The translations under genes were made by a program, and so were the position numbers. From assembly GCF_901542335.1 (NCBI RefSeq), contig NZ_LR594036.1:248001-312000 (forward strand): a stretch of 64,000 bases of DNA, given 5' to 3'. Below the pieces are notes generated by a model. It did no database searches. It worked only from the letters and a program-made list of their open reading frames with translations, and was not told where the DNA came from. Each line of letters starts with the position of its first letter. Position 1 is the first letter of the stretch. Below, in pieces: positions 15,342 to 23,527 of this stretch. This stretch comes from Streptococcus porcinus. GTDB lineage: Bacteria; Bacillota; Bacilli; Lactobacillales; Streptococcaceae.

Positions 15342-17528
15342 ATGAAATCATCTATCAAACGCATTTTCAGCTTTGAGTTTTGGCAAAAGTTTGGAAAATG
15401 TTTAATGGTTGTTATTGCTGTAATGCCAGCTGCTGGTTTGATGATTAGTATTGGAAATTCTATTCCGATGATTAATCATGATTCAGCTTTCTTAAGTTCG
15501 TTAGGAAATATTATTGCTCAAATTGGTTGGGCTGTGATTGTAAACCTTCACTTACTTTTTGCTTTAGCTATCGGTGGAAGCTGGGCTAAAGAGCGTGCTG
15601 GTGGGGCTTTTGCTGCAGGACTTGCATTTATATTAATCAATCGTATCACGGGAGCTTTTTATGGGGTTAATGCAGCCATGTTAGCTGAGCCAGCTGCTAA
15701 AGTCTCAAGCCTTTTTGGCACACAAATGATTGTTAAAGACTATTTTACCAGTGTTTTGGAATCGCCTGCCTTGAATACTGGTGTCTTTCTTGGTATTATT
15801 GCCGGTTTTGTTGGGGCTACAGCGTATAATAAATACTATAACTATCGTCGATTGCCAGAGGTACTGACCTTTTTTAATGGGAAACGTTTTGTTCCCTTTG
15901 TGGTTATCTTACGTTCAGTCTTAGTAGCACTTGTTTTAGTAGTTGTTTGGCCTTTAATTCAAACTGGAATTAATGGTTTTGGCAAGTGGATTGCTTCGTC
16001 ACAAGACACAGCACCGTTTTTAGCACCCTTTTTATATGGTACTTTAGAGCGTCTGCTCCTTCCGTTTGGTTTACACCACATGTTGACGATTCCAATGAAT
16101 TATACTGCGCTTGGTGGAACTTATGAGGTGCTGACAGGTGCTAGCCAAGGTTCAAAAGTATTTGGTCAAGATCCGCTTTGGTTAGCTTGGGTAACAGACC
16201 TGGTTAATTTGAAGGGCTCAAATGCTTCAGCTTATCATGATTTGCTAACTAGTGTGACACCTGCTCGCTTTAAGGTTGGTCAAATGATTGGTGCAACGGG
16301 AACCCTTATGGGTGTTGCTTTAGCGATGTATCGGAATGTTGATAAAGATAAAAAATCTAAATATAAAATGATGTTTATCTCAGCCGCAGCAGCCGTTTTT
16401 CTAACGGGTGTGACAGAGCCACTTGAATATATGTTCATGTTTGCGGCTATGCCACTTTATATTGTTTACGCTGTGGTTCAGGGAGCTTCATTTGCAATGG
16501 CTGACCTTGTTAACCTTCGGGTACACTCATTTGGAAATATCGAATTATTAACTCGGACCCCCATGGCTATTAAAGCTGGACTTGCTATGGACTTGATTAA
16601 CTTCGTTTGGGTTTCTGTATTATTTGGTCTTATCATGTACTTTATTGCTGACTTTATGATTAAAAAGTTGCATCTAGCAACAGCAGGTCGACTTGGCAAC
16701 TATGATGCTGATATGTTAGAAAATAATAACGATAAGGCTAGTTCAGTTCAATTAACAAATGCTAGTCCACAGGTGCTACAAATAATCCAGTTATTAGGCG
16801 GTGCTGATAATATTTCTGATGTTGATGCTTGTATGACACGATTACGAGTAACTGTTAAAAATTCTGACCGAGTTGGGACTCCAGAAGCTTGGAAAAAAGC
16901 TGGAGCAATGGGACTGATTATGAAGGGCACAGGTGTTCAAGCAGTTTATGGACCGAAGGCAGATATTTTAAAATCAGATATTCAAGATTTATTAGATTCA
17001 GGTGGTGAAATTCCCCAGACTGCCTTTCCTGAGTCTTCAACAGAACCTATCATTACAACAAATTCCAAAGGAATTTCAGAAGCTATTTATTCAGTTGCAC
17101 AAGGAACGGTTCTGCCCATTACGGAAGTGAAGGATCAGGTTTTTGCTAGTAAGATGATGGGCGATGGCTTTGCGCTAGAGCCAACCTCAGGAGAGATTTA
17201 TGCTCCAGTTTCGGGAACAATTACTAGTGTTTTTCCAAGTAAACACGCTCTTGGTTTAATAACAGACTCTGGTTTAGAGGTTTTAATTCATGTTGGTTTA
17301 GACACAGTGGATTTGAATGGGGAACCCTTTGATATTCAAGTCAGTCAAGGCCAAAAAGTGAAAGCTGGTGACCTTCTCATCAAGGCAGATTTAGAAGTGA
17401 TAGTAGCTGCAGGAAAAGAAAAAACGATTGTTCTTGTCTTCACCAATCAAACAGAAGTCATTGAGGTGAGCCTTCTTAAAACAGGAGAAGTGGCCGCTAA
17501 AACAGACGTTGCTAGCGTTAAGTTATAA
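15342..17528 (+). CDS. malT: PTS maltose/glucose-family transporter EIICBA (MalT-like)
   Basis: This 728-residue permease has domain order C-B-A. The EIIC membrane domain (~1-440) opens with KSSIKRIFSFEFWQKFGKCL. The EIIB domain carries the phosphorylated cysteine in DACMTRLRVTV (about Cys497). The C-terminal EIIA domain has VLIHVGLDTVDLNG with active His near 649. The start at 15342 follows AAAGGAG; an in-frame ATG at 15309 has none. The gene order EIICBA, EEP-family gene, then rel matches S. mutans, where this protein was annotated PtsG and shown to carry maltose. The MalR-like operators support maltose or maltodextrin uptake; glucose is the alternative. Confidence 0.87.
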   Translation: MKSSIKRIFSFEFWQKFGKCLMVVIAVMPAAGLMISIGNSIPMINHDSAFLSSLGNIIAQIGWAVIVNLHLLFALAIGGSWAKERAGGAFAAGLAFILINRITGAFYGVNAAMLAEPAAKVSSLFGTQMIVKDYFTSVLESPALNTGVFLGIIAGFVGATAYNKYYNYRRLPEVLTFFNGKRFVPFVVILRSVLVALVLVVVWPLIQTGINGFGKWIASSQDTAPFLAPFLYGTLERLLLPFGLHHMLTIPMNYTALGGTYEVLTGASQGSKVFGQDPLWLAWVTDLVNLKGSNASAYHDLLTSVTPARFKVGQMIGATGTLMGVALAMYRNVDKDKKSKYKMMFISAAAAVFLTGVTEPLEYMFMFAAMPLYIVYAVVQGASFAMADLVNLRVHSFGNIELLTRTPMAIKAGLAMDLINFVWVSVLFGLIMYFIADFMIKKLHLATAGRLGNYDADMLENNNDKASSVQLTNASPQVLQIIQLLGGADNISDVDACMTRLRVTVKNSDRVGTPEAWKKAGAMGLIMKGTGVQAVYGPKADILKSDIQDLLDSGGEIPQTAFPESSTEPIITTNSKGISEAIYSVAQGTVLPITEVKDQVFASKMMGDGFALEPTSGEIYAPVSGTITSVFPSKHALGLITDSGLEVLIHVGLDTVDLNGEPFDIQVSQGQKVKAGDLLIKADLEVIVAAGKEKTIVLVFTNQTEVIEVSLLKTGEVAAKTDVASVKL

Positions 17529-17573
17529 GTAATAGGAGACAGCTGTTCTTTATTCTTTGGAGAAAGGAAATAT

Positions 17574-18401
17574 ATGGCAAAGTGGTTAACCTTAAATACT
17601 CATTCTTGGATGGAAGTAAATGCCTTAAAAAAACTGTTTGATTTGGCAGAACATATACTTGCTGAGAAGTATGATGTCATTTGCTTACAGGAAGTCAATC
17701 AATTAATTGAGAGTGATTTAGCTACCGAGGATTCTTTTTACCAAAAAATTTCAGGCACGCCGCCCTTGCATAAGGATAATTTTACCCTCTTGCTCACTAA
17801 TTATTTAGCAAAGCGGGGGCAACCTTACTATTGGTCATGGGCTTATAATCATATTGGTTACGATATTTATAAGGAAGGCGTAGCTATTCTTTCAAAAAAA
17901 CCAATGTGGGTTAAGGGTATTCTAGTGACAGCAATTGATGATGAGTATGACTATCACACGAGACGTGTACTATTGGCTAAAACAGAAGTTGATGGAAGAG
18001 AAGTGGCCCTCGCATCTGTTCACTTGTCTTGGTTTGGAAAGGGTTTTGAAGAAGAATGGTCTATGCTGGAGCAGAGCTTGCAGAATTTGGCTTTACCCTT
18101 AGTTGTTATGGGTGACTTTAATAATCCGACAGACAGTAAAGGGTATGATATGATTCTGAGCAGTTCCTTGGGGCTACGGGATAGTCACAAGGAAGCAAAA
18201 GTCGTTTTTGGAGATCATAGTATTGTATCTGATATAGATGGCTGGGAAGGTAATAGAGACTCCTTTAAGGTGGATCATGCATTTATGAGCCAAGAGTTTA
18301 ATATTAGTCGCTCAGAAATAACTTTTGAAGGAGGAGATGCCCCAGTCGTCAGTGATCATTATGGTCTATCAGTAGAAGCGAGCTGGATCAATTCGGATTA
18401 A
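17574..18401 (+). CDS. Endonuclease/exonuclease/phosphatase (EEP) family hydrolase
   Basis: This 275-residue protein has the metal-dependent EEP fold seen in DNase I, sphingomyelinase and inositol phosphatases. Visible motifs are LNTHSW near the start, VICLQEVNQ with metal-binding Glu, LASVHLSWFG, VMGDFNNPTD and the C-terminal VSDHYGLSVE with catalytic Asp-His. There is no signal peptide, so it acts in the cytoplasm. It is 45 bases after the PTS gene and probably co-transcribed. The substrate is unknown; a phosphorylated sugar or lipid would be guesses. Confidence 0.88.
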   Translation: MAKWLTLNTHSWMEVNALKKLFDLAEHILAEKYDVICLQEVNQLIESDLATEDSFYQKISGTPPLHKDNFTLLLTNYLAKRGQPYYWSWAYNHIGYDIYKEGVAILSKKPMWVKGILVTAIDDEYDYHTRRVLLAKTEVDGREVALASVHLSWFGKGFEEEWSMLEQSLQNLALPLVVMGDFNNPTDSKGYDMILSSSLGLRDSHKEAKVVFGDHSIVSDIDGWEGNRDSFKVDHAFMSQEFNISRSEITFEGGDAPVVSDHYGLSVEASWINSD

Positions 18402-18412
18402 TCTGGATAGAA

Positions 18413-18444
18413 AAAAAGTCAGGATGGAGTGTCCTGACTTTCTT
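18413..18444. terminator. Bidirectional terminator overlapping the kinase stop codon
   Basis: AAAGTCAGGA (18415-18424) pairs with TCCTGACTTT (18432-18441), with A and T runs outside. It serves the EEP gene on the plus strand and the kinase on the minus strand. The kinase stop codon (18419-18421) lies inside the stem. Confidence 0.85.
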
Positions 18445-18931
18445 CTATATCTTTTAAAATATGGCTGAGAGCTTGTTCTATAGAGACTTCTGTACTGAAA
18501 AGGTGTTCAGGAATAACCTTAATGTAATCTTTGTCATTCCACCATTTCTCTAGAGATTCTTTTCCAAAATCCTTTGCTTTAGCTCTTTGGGAGTGCCGCT
18601 TGACGGTTTCTTCAAATGTAAGATCATAGTAATAAGCCAAGGTTTTGATATGTGATTTCTCAATGATGTAGTGCCAGATGGGTTGATACCAGTCCGCTTT
18701 TAGAATACCTTCTAAAATAATGTAGTCACAGTTATTAAAGCCGTAGTGTAATAAGGTTTTTAACAGTGGGATAGTTGGCGTATTAAAGCCATCACGTGCT
18801 AAGAGCATCTCCCGTCGCAACTCATCTTGTGAAAGTCGCAAGGTGTTTTCTCCTAACTGTTTTTGAAGTGCTTTAGCTAGGCTACTTTTACCACTTGCGG
18901 CATTTCCTCTGATAATAATTAAATTAGGCAT
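18419..18931 (-). CDS. P-loop kinase (zeta-toxin/AAA-type nucleoside or sugar kinase-like)
   Basis: This 170-residue protein starts with a beta strand and Walker A loop, LIIIRGNAASGKSS (residues 4-17), typical of small ATP-binding kinases such as gluconate, adenylylsulfate or chloramphenicol phosphotransferase-like enzymes. YYDLTFEETVKRHSQR looks like the lid/arginine region. There is no antitoxin-like gene next to it, so a toxin role is not supported. The last codons and stop fall within the shared terminator hairpin. The exact substrate is not recognisable. Confidence 0.8.
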   Translation of the reverse strand: MPNLIIIRGNAASGKSSLAKALQKQLGENTLRLSQDELRREMLLARDGFNTPTIPLLKTLLHYGFNNCDYIILEGILKADWYQPIWHYIIEKSHIKTLAYYYDLTFEETVKRHSQRAKAKDFGKESLEKWWNDKDYIKVIPEHLFSTEVSIEQALSHILKDIEESQDTPS

Positions 18932-19061
18932 ATGAAATGAGCTCCCGTAGTTATGTCAAAGTCTTTTGATGATTACGTTAGATTTTATGGAAGATTGCTA
19001 GTCCAAAAGTAGCTATCCTAGTGCTTTTAGTCTAGTGGTAACAAGAAATCTAGGAGAACAC

Positions 19062-20099
19062 TTAATCAATCATTTGACTTCTAAGGTAGGCATCTACTAG
19101 CTTTTCTGTAGCTTCAACTGAGTCTCGGTGCGTTCTTTCGTATGAATGGCTTGATTCTATTCCTGCCCCGAGGAGAGCATGTTTAACTTCGGCACCAGAT
19201 CTCAGGGCAGCTGAAGCATCTGAGCCATAGTAAGGATAAATATCTAATTGATACGGAATGTCATTTTGGAGGCATAGGGCAACCATATGTTGACGAAGAT
19301 CGTAGTGGTAGGGGCCAGAGGCATCTTTAACGCAGATAGAAACAGTGTATTCATCTGTTGCTTGGTCATCTCCCATTGCTCCCATATCAACTGCTAGGTA
19401 TTCAACGGTTTCTTTTGGTAAGCTTGAGTTGGCACCGTGACCAACTTCTTCAAAGGCGGAGAAGTAAAAATGAGTTGTGTAAGGCAAAGTAATATTGTGG
19501 ATATGATATTCTTTTAACAATTCCATCAGAATAGCTGCGGAAACCTTGTCGTCCAAATGTCGAGATTTAATAAAGCCAGAATCTGTGAGTACGACTCTAG
19601 GATCAAAGGAAATAAAATCACCAACTTCGATCCCAAGCGCACGGGTTTCATCAGCGGTGCGGACTTTTTCATCAAGTCTAACTTCCATATTAGCTTGGCT
19701 GCGCTCGGCAGTGCCAGCATCTTTATAAACATGGACGGACGTTTGGTGAATGAGAATAGTTCCTGAAATTTCCTTCCCATTTTTAGCAAGGTGAACAGTA
19801 CAGTTTTCACCTTCAATAGCGTTGTAAACAAAGCCCCCAACTAAGTCCATTTTTAGCCGGCCGTCAGGTTTAATGGCACGGACCATTGCTCCTAAAGTAT
19901 CTAAATGGGCAGTTACAAGACGGTGCTTGCTATCATCTTGACCTTTAACAGAGACCATAAGACCGCCCTTGTTAGTTTTTATGGGTTGATAACCAAAGTT
20001 ACTTAGTTCATCAGCAACATATTCCATAATTTTCTTGGTAAAGCCTGTTGGTGAGGGGATTTGAGTGAGCTTTGTAATATAATCAACAGTTGTTTTCAT
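19062..20099 (-). CDS. M42-family metallo-aminopeptidase
   Basis: This 345-residue cytoplasmic peptidase has the M42 co-catalytic metal residues: AHLDTLGA (His, Asp), DDKVSAA near the middle, FEEVGHGA with the general-base Glu, VDMGAMGDDQ, and a C-terminal ESSHSYERTH with His. M42 enzymes cut amino-terminal residues from peptides; related proteins have been annotated as glucanases, which is probably wrong. It differs from the classical glutamyl aminopeptidase PepA in its opening KTTVDYITKLTQIPSPTG. It stands alone with AGGAAGTTGAC before the ATG. Confidence 0.9.
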   Translation of the reverse strand: MKTTVDYITKLTQIPSPTGFTKKIMEYVADELSNFGYQPIKTNKGGLMVSVKGQDDSKHRLVTAHLDTLGAMVRAIKPDGRLKMDLVGGFVYNAIEGENCTVHLAKNGKEISGTILIHQTSVHVYKDAGTAERSQANMEVRLDEKVRTADETRALGIEVGDFISFDPRVVLTDSGFIKSRHLDDKVSAAILMELLKEYHIHNITLPYTTHFYFSAFEEVGHGANSSLPKETVEYLAVDMGAMGDDQATDEYTVSICVKDASGPYHYDLRQHMVALCLQNDIPYQLDIYPYYGSDASAALRSGAEVKHALLGAGIESSHSYERTHRDSVEATEKLVDAYLRSQMID

Positions 20100-20161
20100 G
20101 TCAACTTCCTTTATCCTTTTTTCAATATTTCTATTATAGCATGCTAAAGGTATTTATATAA

Positions 20162-20190
20162 GAAAAACCCAGAAAAGACTGGGGTTTCTA
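20162..20190 (-). terminator. Terminator downstream of the NrdI-like gene
   Basis: On the minus strand AAACCCCAG (20179-20187) pairs with CTGGGTTT (20165-20172) around a short loop and is followed by a TTCTT tail. Confidence 0.8.
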
Positions 20191-20649
20191 TGGATGTTCT
20201 TGAAAAAGTTTTTTCTTTTCGATAATTATTTCAGCTAAGCGTTCAATGTCAGCACTAGTTCCCCGTAATTCAAAATCACCGAGCATAGGAAAGCCAAAAC
20301 GTTTTTCATACTGTTTCGCTGTCAAACAATATTGGTTATTAAAATTACGGTTGCCAGAACCAATAATTCCAAAGCAACGTCTAAAATTATCGTGAGCCTC
20401 TAGAAAATCACCTAAAGGATTGGTGAGGATTTCCACGTCTCCGGAGTCTAGGCCGTTTCCTCCTTCTAAATAGGTAGGTAAAATAGTGACAAAATCATCA
20501 TCAACAGGAAAAGTGTTATGTTTTAATTCTTTAATGTTAATTGGCTTGGTGTGGATATTATATTTTTCTTCTAAATAGAGGCTCAAGCGTTTGACGAAGC
20601 TAAGTGTGTTTCCACTTAAGCTAATAAAGACAATGGTTAAATCAGACAT
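20188..20649 (-). CDS. nrdI: NrdI-family flavodoxin-like protein
   Basis: NrdI is a flavoprotein that delivers an oxidant to the dimanganese site of class Ib ribonucleotide reductase (NrdF). The 153-residue protein has the FMN phosphate loop [11 protein letters not shown] near residues 8-18, and the family block [19 protein letters not shown] followed by [13 protein letters not shown]. No nrdE, nrdF or nrdH gene is in this window, so it is an orphan locus. It could serve a reductase encoded elsewhere or another flavodoxin role. Confidence 0.88.
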   Translation of the reverse strand: MSDLTIVFISLSGNTLSFVKRLSLYLEEKYNIHTKPINIKELKHNTFPVDDDFVTILPTYLEGGNGLDSGDVEILTNPLGDFLEAHDNFRRCFGIIGSGNRNFNNQYCLTAKQYEKRFGFPMLGDFELRGTSADIERLAEIIIEKKKLFQEHP

Positions 20650-20718
20650 CTATGTCTCCTTGTACTATATCTTGTAATATAACTAACAGTTTAGCACAAG
20701 ATATAGTATTGCACAAGC

Positions 20719-20760
20719 TTAAAAGAAGCTACCTGAAACTTAAGGTTCTGATAGCTTCTT
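20719..20760 (-). terminator. Terminator of the surface nucleotidase gene
   Basis: On the minus strand AAGAAGCTA (20752-20760) pairs with TAGCTTCTT (20723-20731) across a loop that can itself pair (AACCTTAAGTTTCAGG); TTTAAGC follows. Confidence 0.75.
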
Positions 20761-20815
20761 GTAGATTTCTTTAATAGGTTTGAGTTAGTATGACATGTAC
20801 ATGGCCATCTCTTCA

Positions 20816-23272
20816 TTACCTTTTTTTCTGATTATTTTTCCTAAAGAGTCCAGCAAACCCCAGGAAACTTAGTCCTAGCAAGAAACTATTTTGGGATTCT
20901 TTGACACCTGTGTGCGGTAGTTCTTTGTTAGCAATAGTTTCACTTTTGCGAGTTTGTGCTCTGTTTGTTTGCAGATAGAGGTTAGTTGCTAGTTGGTAGA
21001 TGTACTGGCGTTGTGAATCGGTAAGTTTATAATCTGTCTGACGAGGATTGGTTGGATTAGTAGTATCAGCTGTTCCTACTGGATTTGTCGGAGCCTCAGG
21101 CATGACATAGGTAAAGATAAAATCGCCAAAACCTTCAATAGATGAAGGTGCATGATAGCTAATATCTTTGACGTCATTAAGTAGTTTTTTCGCTCCGTCA
21201 GCGGTCAGAAAATGTAAATTCAGGCCTTCGATAGTATTAGCGAAGTACCAGTTGTTGTCAGCGCTTGGATTAATGGTTTTTTCAGAAACAATATAGTTAA
21301 TAATGGCTTGGCGATTTTCCAAGTTTAAGAGACGATTGAGGCTTGCGTTTTTCACGCCGGGAAAAGTTCCGCTCGAACGATAGTTGTTGGTTACAACCAT
21401 GAATTCTTGATTAGGATCAATATCTTTTCCTTGGTATTTCAAGTTGCGAACTCGACTAGAATTAGGATTTACTAAGTTGCCTTTTGCATCGTACTTATTA
21501 GCTTGGGTAATATCAAATTCATAAGTCACACCATCGATGACATCAAAATTATAGGTACGGTAATCAGTGTTAATGAGGTTTTGAGGGGCAGTATTAGTTG
21601 GATCAATTGTATTGAATTGCCCAGCAGCCATTTCTAACCATTCTTTGAGATCTGCACCTGTTACTTTAACGATGGCGGTAACGTTATCATAAAGATAGAG
21701 GTCTGCAACATTTTTGATTGCAATTGGACCGGCAGGGATATCAGTATAAGCTGTTGGGTCATTTCGTGTACCAGCTTTAAATGGTGCAGCTGCAGAAAGG
21801 AGCGGAAGGTTGGCTTCAGGAGTACCTGCTAATTGTTGTTTAGCATACCATAACTGAGCTTTGTTCACAATCTGAACAGAAGGGTCATCTTTTACTAAGG
21901 CAAAATAGCTATTGATTGGTGCCGTTGTCTCTCCAACGGTTTGACGAACATAATCAATTGTTCCTTGATGAGCTTTAGCGGCTATTTCAAGAATTTTAGG
22001 ATCAGCTTCAGTTGATTTAGTGTTGATTTTCCGTATTTCGGCATGGTTTTTATCCTTATTAACAAGCCATTTACCACCAGTATAAGTAAGATCTAAATCA
22101 ATTACTCCGATATGGTCGCCATATTTTCCAGCCATGGTAACGGGGGTACCATTGATGAGACCTGAAACACCATCAACACCTGCGTAGGTTTCGTAAGTTC
22201 CAGTGCCTGTTCCAGAAGGAAATTCAGCGTGTGAATGTCCTGTCACAACAGCATCAACGCACGCTAAACTGGCAATTTGATAGCCGACATTTTCCTCGCC
22301 AGCTTCGTAAACGTTGTCACCAATACCAGTGTGTGCAAGAACTAAGATGATATCAGCGCCAGCCTTTTTAATGGTAGGGATAATTTCTGTCACCGCTTGA
22401 ACAGCATCTTTGACCCTAACTTTACCTTCGAGGTTTGCCTTATCCCAGGCCATAATTTGGGGAGGCACAATTCCTGTAATTCCAACTTTGAGGTTGACTG
22501 CCTGGCCATTAGCATCTATAAAGGTTTTGGTAATAATATCGTAAGGCTTAAAAACGAATTGGTCATTATTTGCATCTAAAACGTTAGCGTTGACAATTGG
22601 AAGTCCTGCTGAGGCGATGACCTGTTTTAGAAAAGGAAGTCCATAGTTGAATTCGTGGTTACCAAGAGTTGAGGCGTCATAACCAAGAGCATTTAGTGCC
22701 GCATACATCGGATGGACCTCTTCTGTTGCTACTGGCTTAATCAAGGCAGTGTAAGTGCCAAGGGGAGTGCCTTGTAGAATGTCGCCGTTGTCTACGAGGA
22801 TAGTGTTAGGATTTTCAGCGCGTGCTTGGTCGATAAGAATGGCAGTTTTTGCTAAGCCGATGGTTTGTGAATCCTTATCTTGATAGTAGTCATAATTAAC
22901 AAGATTAGAATGAAGGTCTGTTGTCGAAACAATACGCACGTCAATATTTTGACCTTCAACAGGAGCTGAGGCTTGTTGCTTAGCTACGGGGGCTAACTGG
23001 GTATTGGTCTTGGGGTCGAGATTAGTAGCTACGCTTGGTGTTTCTTGATTACTAGTATTGTTGCTAACAGTTGTCGAATCAGTTATTGTTGGGGCTGTTG
23101 GGGTGCTGCTAGTGGTTGTTGTGGCTAAAGCCTCACTACTTGGAACCCTAGTATTGCTACTTATTGGGGTAGTTGTGTCAGGGCTACTTTCCGCTTTTAC
23201 TATCTGAGTTGCTCCTGCAGAAAGCAACATAGCAAGCCAAATAGCACTTTTTGAAACATAGTATTTTCTCAT
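20816..23272 (-). CDS. cpdB: Cell-wall-anchored 2',3'-cyclic-nucleotide 2'-phosphodiesterase/3'-nucleotidase (CpdB/CdnP/SntA type)
   Basis: This 818-residue exoenzyme has a signal peptide, a Ser/Thr-rich linker (~30-110), a calcineurin-like metallophosphatase domain (TTDLHSNLVNYDYY, DNGDILQGTP, LGNHEFNYG, VTGHSHAEFP) and a C-terminal 5'-nucleotidase domain, with YLYDNVTAIVKVTG as the substrate-binding region. It ends with LPHTG, a hydrophobic segment and RKNNQKKR, a sortase A signal. Streptococcal homologues (CdnP in S. agalactiae, SntA in S. suis) degrade extracellular nucleotides, including cyclic di-AMP in the former, and blunt host sensing. A similar role is likely but inferred. Confidence 0.93.
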   Translation of the reverse strand: MRKYYVSKSAIWLAMLLSAGATQIVKAESSPDTTTPISSNTRVPSSEALATTTTSSTPTAPTITDSTTVSNNTSNQETPSVATNLDPKTNTQLAPVAKQQASAPVEGQNIDVRIVSTTDLHSNLVNYDYYQDKDSQTIGLAKTAILIDQARAENPNTILVDNGDILQGTPLGTYTALIKPVATEEVHPMYAALNALGYDASTLGNHEFNYGLPFLKQVIASAGLPIVNANVLDANNDQFVFKPYDIITKTFIDANGQAVNLKVGITGIVPPQIMAWDKANLEGKVRVKDAVQAVTEIIPTIKKAGADIILVLAHTGIGDNVYEAGEENVGYQIASLACVDAVVTGHSHAEFPSGTGTGTYETYAGVDGVSGLINGTPVTMAGKYGDHIGVIDLDLTYTGGKWLVNKDKNHAEIRKINTKSTEADPKILEIAAKAHQGTIDYVRQTVGETTAPINSYFALVKDDPSVQIVNKAQLWYAKQQLAGTPEANLPLLSAAAPFKAGTRNDPTAYTDIPAGPIAIKNVADLYLYDNVTAIVKVTGADLKEWLEMAAGQFNTIDPTNTAPQNLINTDYRTYNFDVIDGVTYEFDITQANKYDAKGNLVNPNSSRVRNLKYQGKDIDPNQEFMVVTNNYRSSGTFPGVKNASLNRLLNLENRQAIINYIVSEKTINPSADNNWYFANTIEGLNLHFLTADGAKKLLNDVKDISYHAPSSIEGFGDFIFTYVMPEAPTNPVGTADTTNPTNPRQTDYKLTDSQRQYIYQLATNLYLQTNRAQTRKSETIANKELPHTGVKESQNSFLLGLSFLGFAGLFRKNNQKKR

Positions 23273-23397
23273 TCCTAAAATCTCCTAATAATTTTATAAA
23301 AAATGAACTTAGACTACTATTATAACCTGAAAAAGGGTTTTCATCAACATAATTCACGAACATTTTGATAGCTTTCAAGGGATATAATACAATAAAT

Positions 23398-23500
23398 GAG
23401 GTGGTTTTTCTCAGTTTTAAAATAAAGCTGAACCTCTTGCTTTGGAATAGATGGCTGAAAGGATAGATCCTTTTGCTTTTTCAGTGAAAGTGTTAAAATA
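23398..23500 (+). promoter_or_regulatory. Structured leader and promoter upstream of rel
   Basis: A TATAAT (23383-23388) is followed by a hairpin in which GAGGT (23398-23402) and TCAG (23411-23414) pair with CTGAACCTC (23428-23436), then by AAAGGATAGATCCTTTT, a tight hairpin with a T-rich tail. A second promoter-like pair (TTGCTT and TAAAAT) lies about 30 bases before the rel ATG. The hairpins could attenuate transcription; this is inference. Confidence 0.35.
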
Positions 23501-23527
23501 GGTAAAAGAAATTGACTGAGGAAAAGA

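Noticed and set aside
18419..18931. A zeta-type toxin of a toxin-antitoxin pair
   Set aside because: The P-loop fits many small kinases and no antitoxin-like gene is adjacent.
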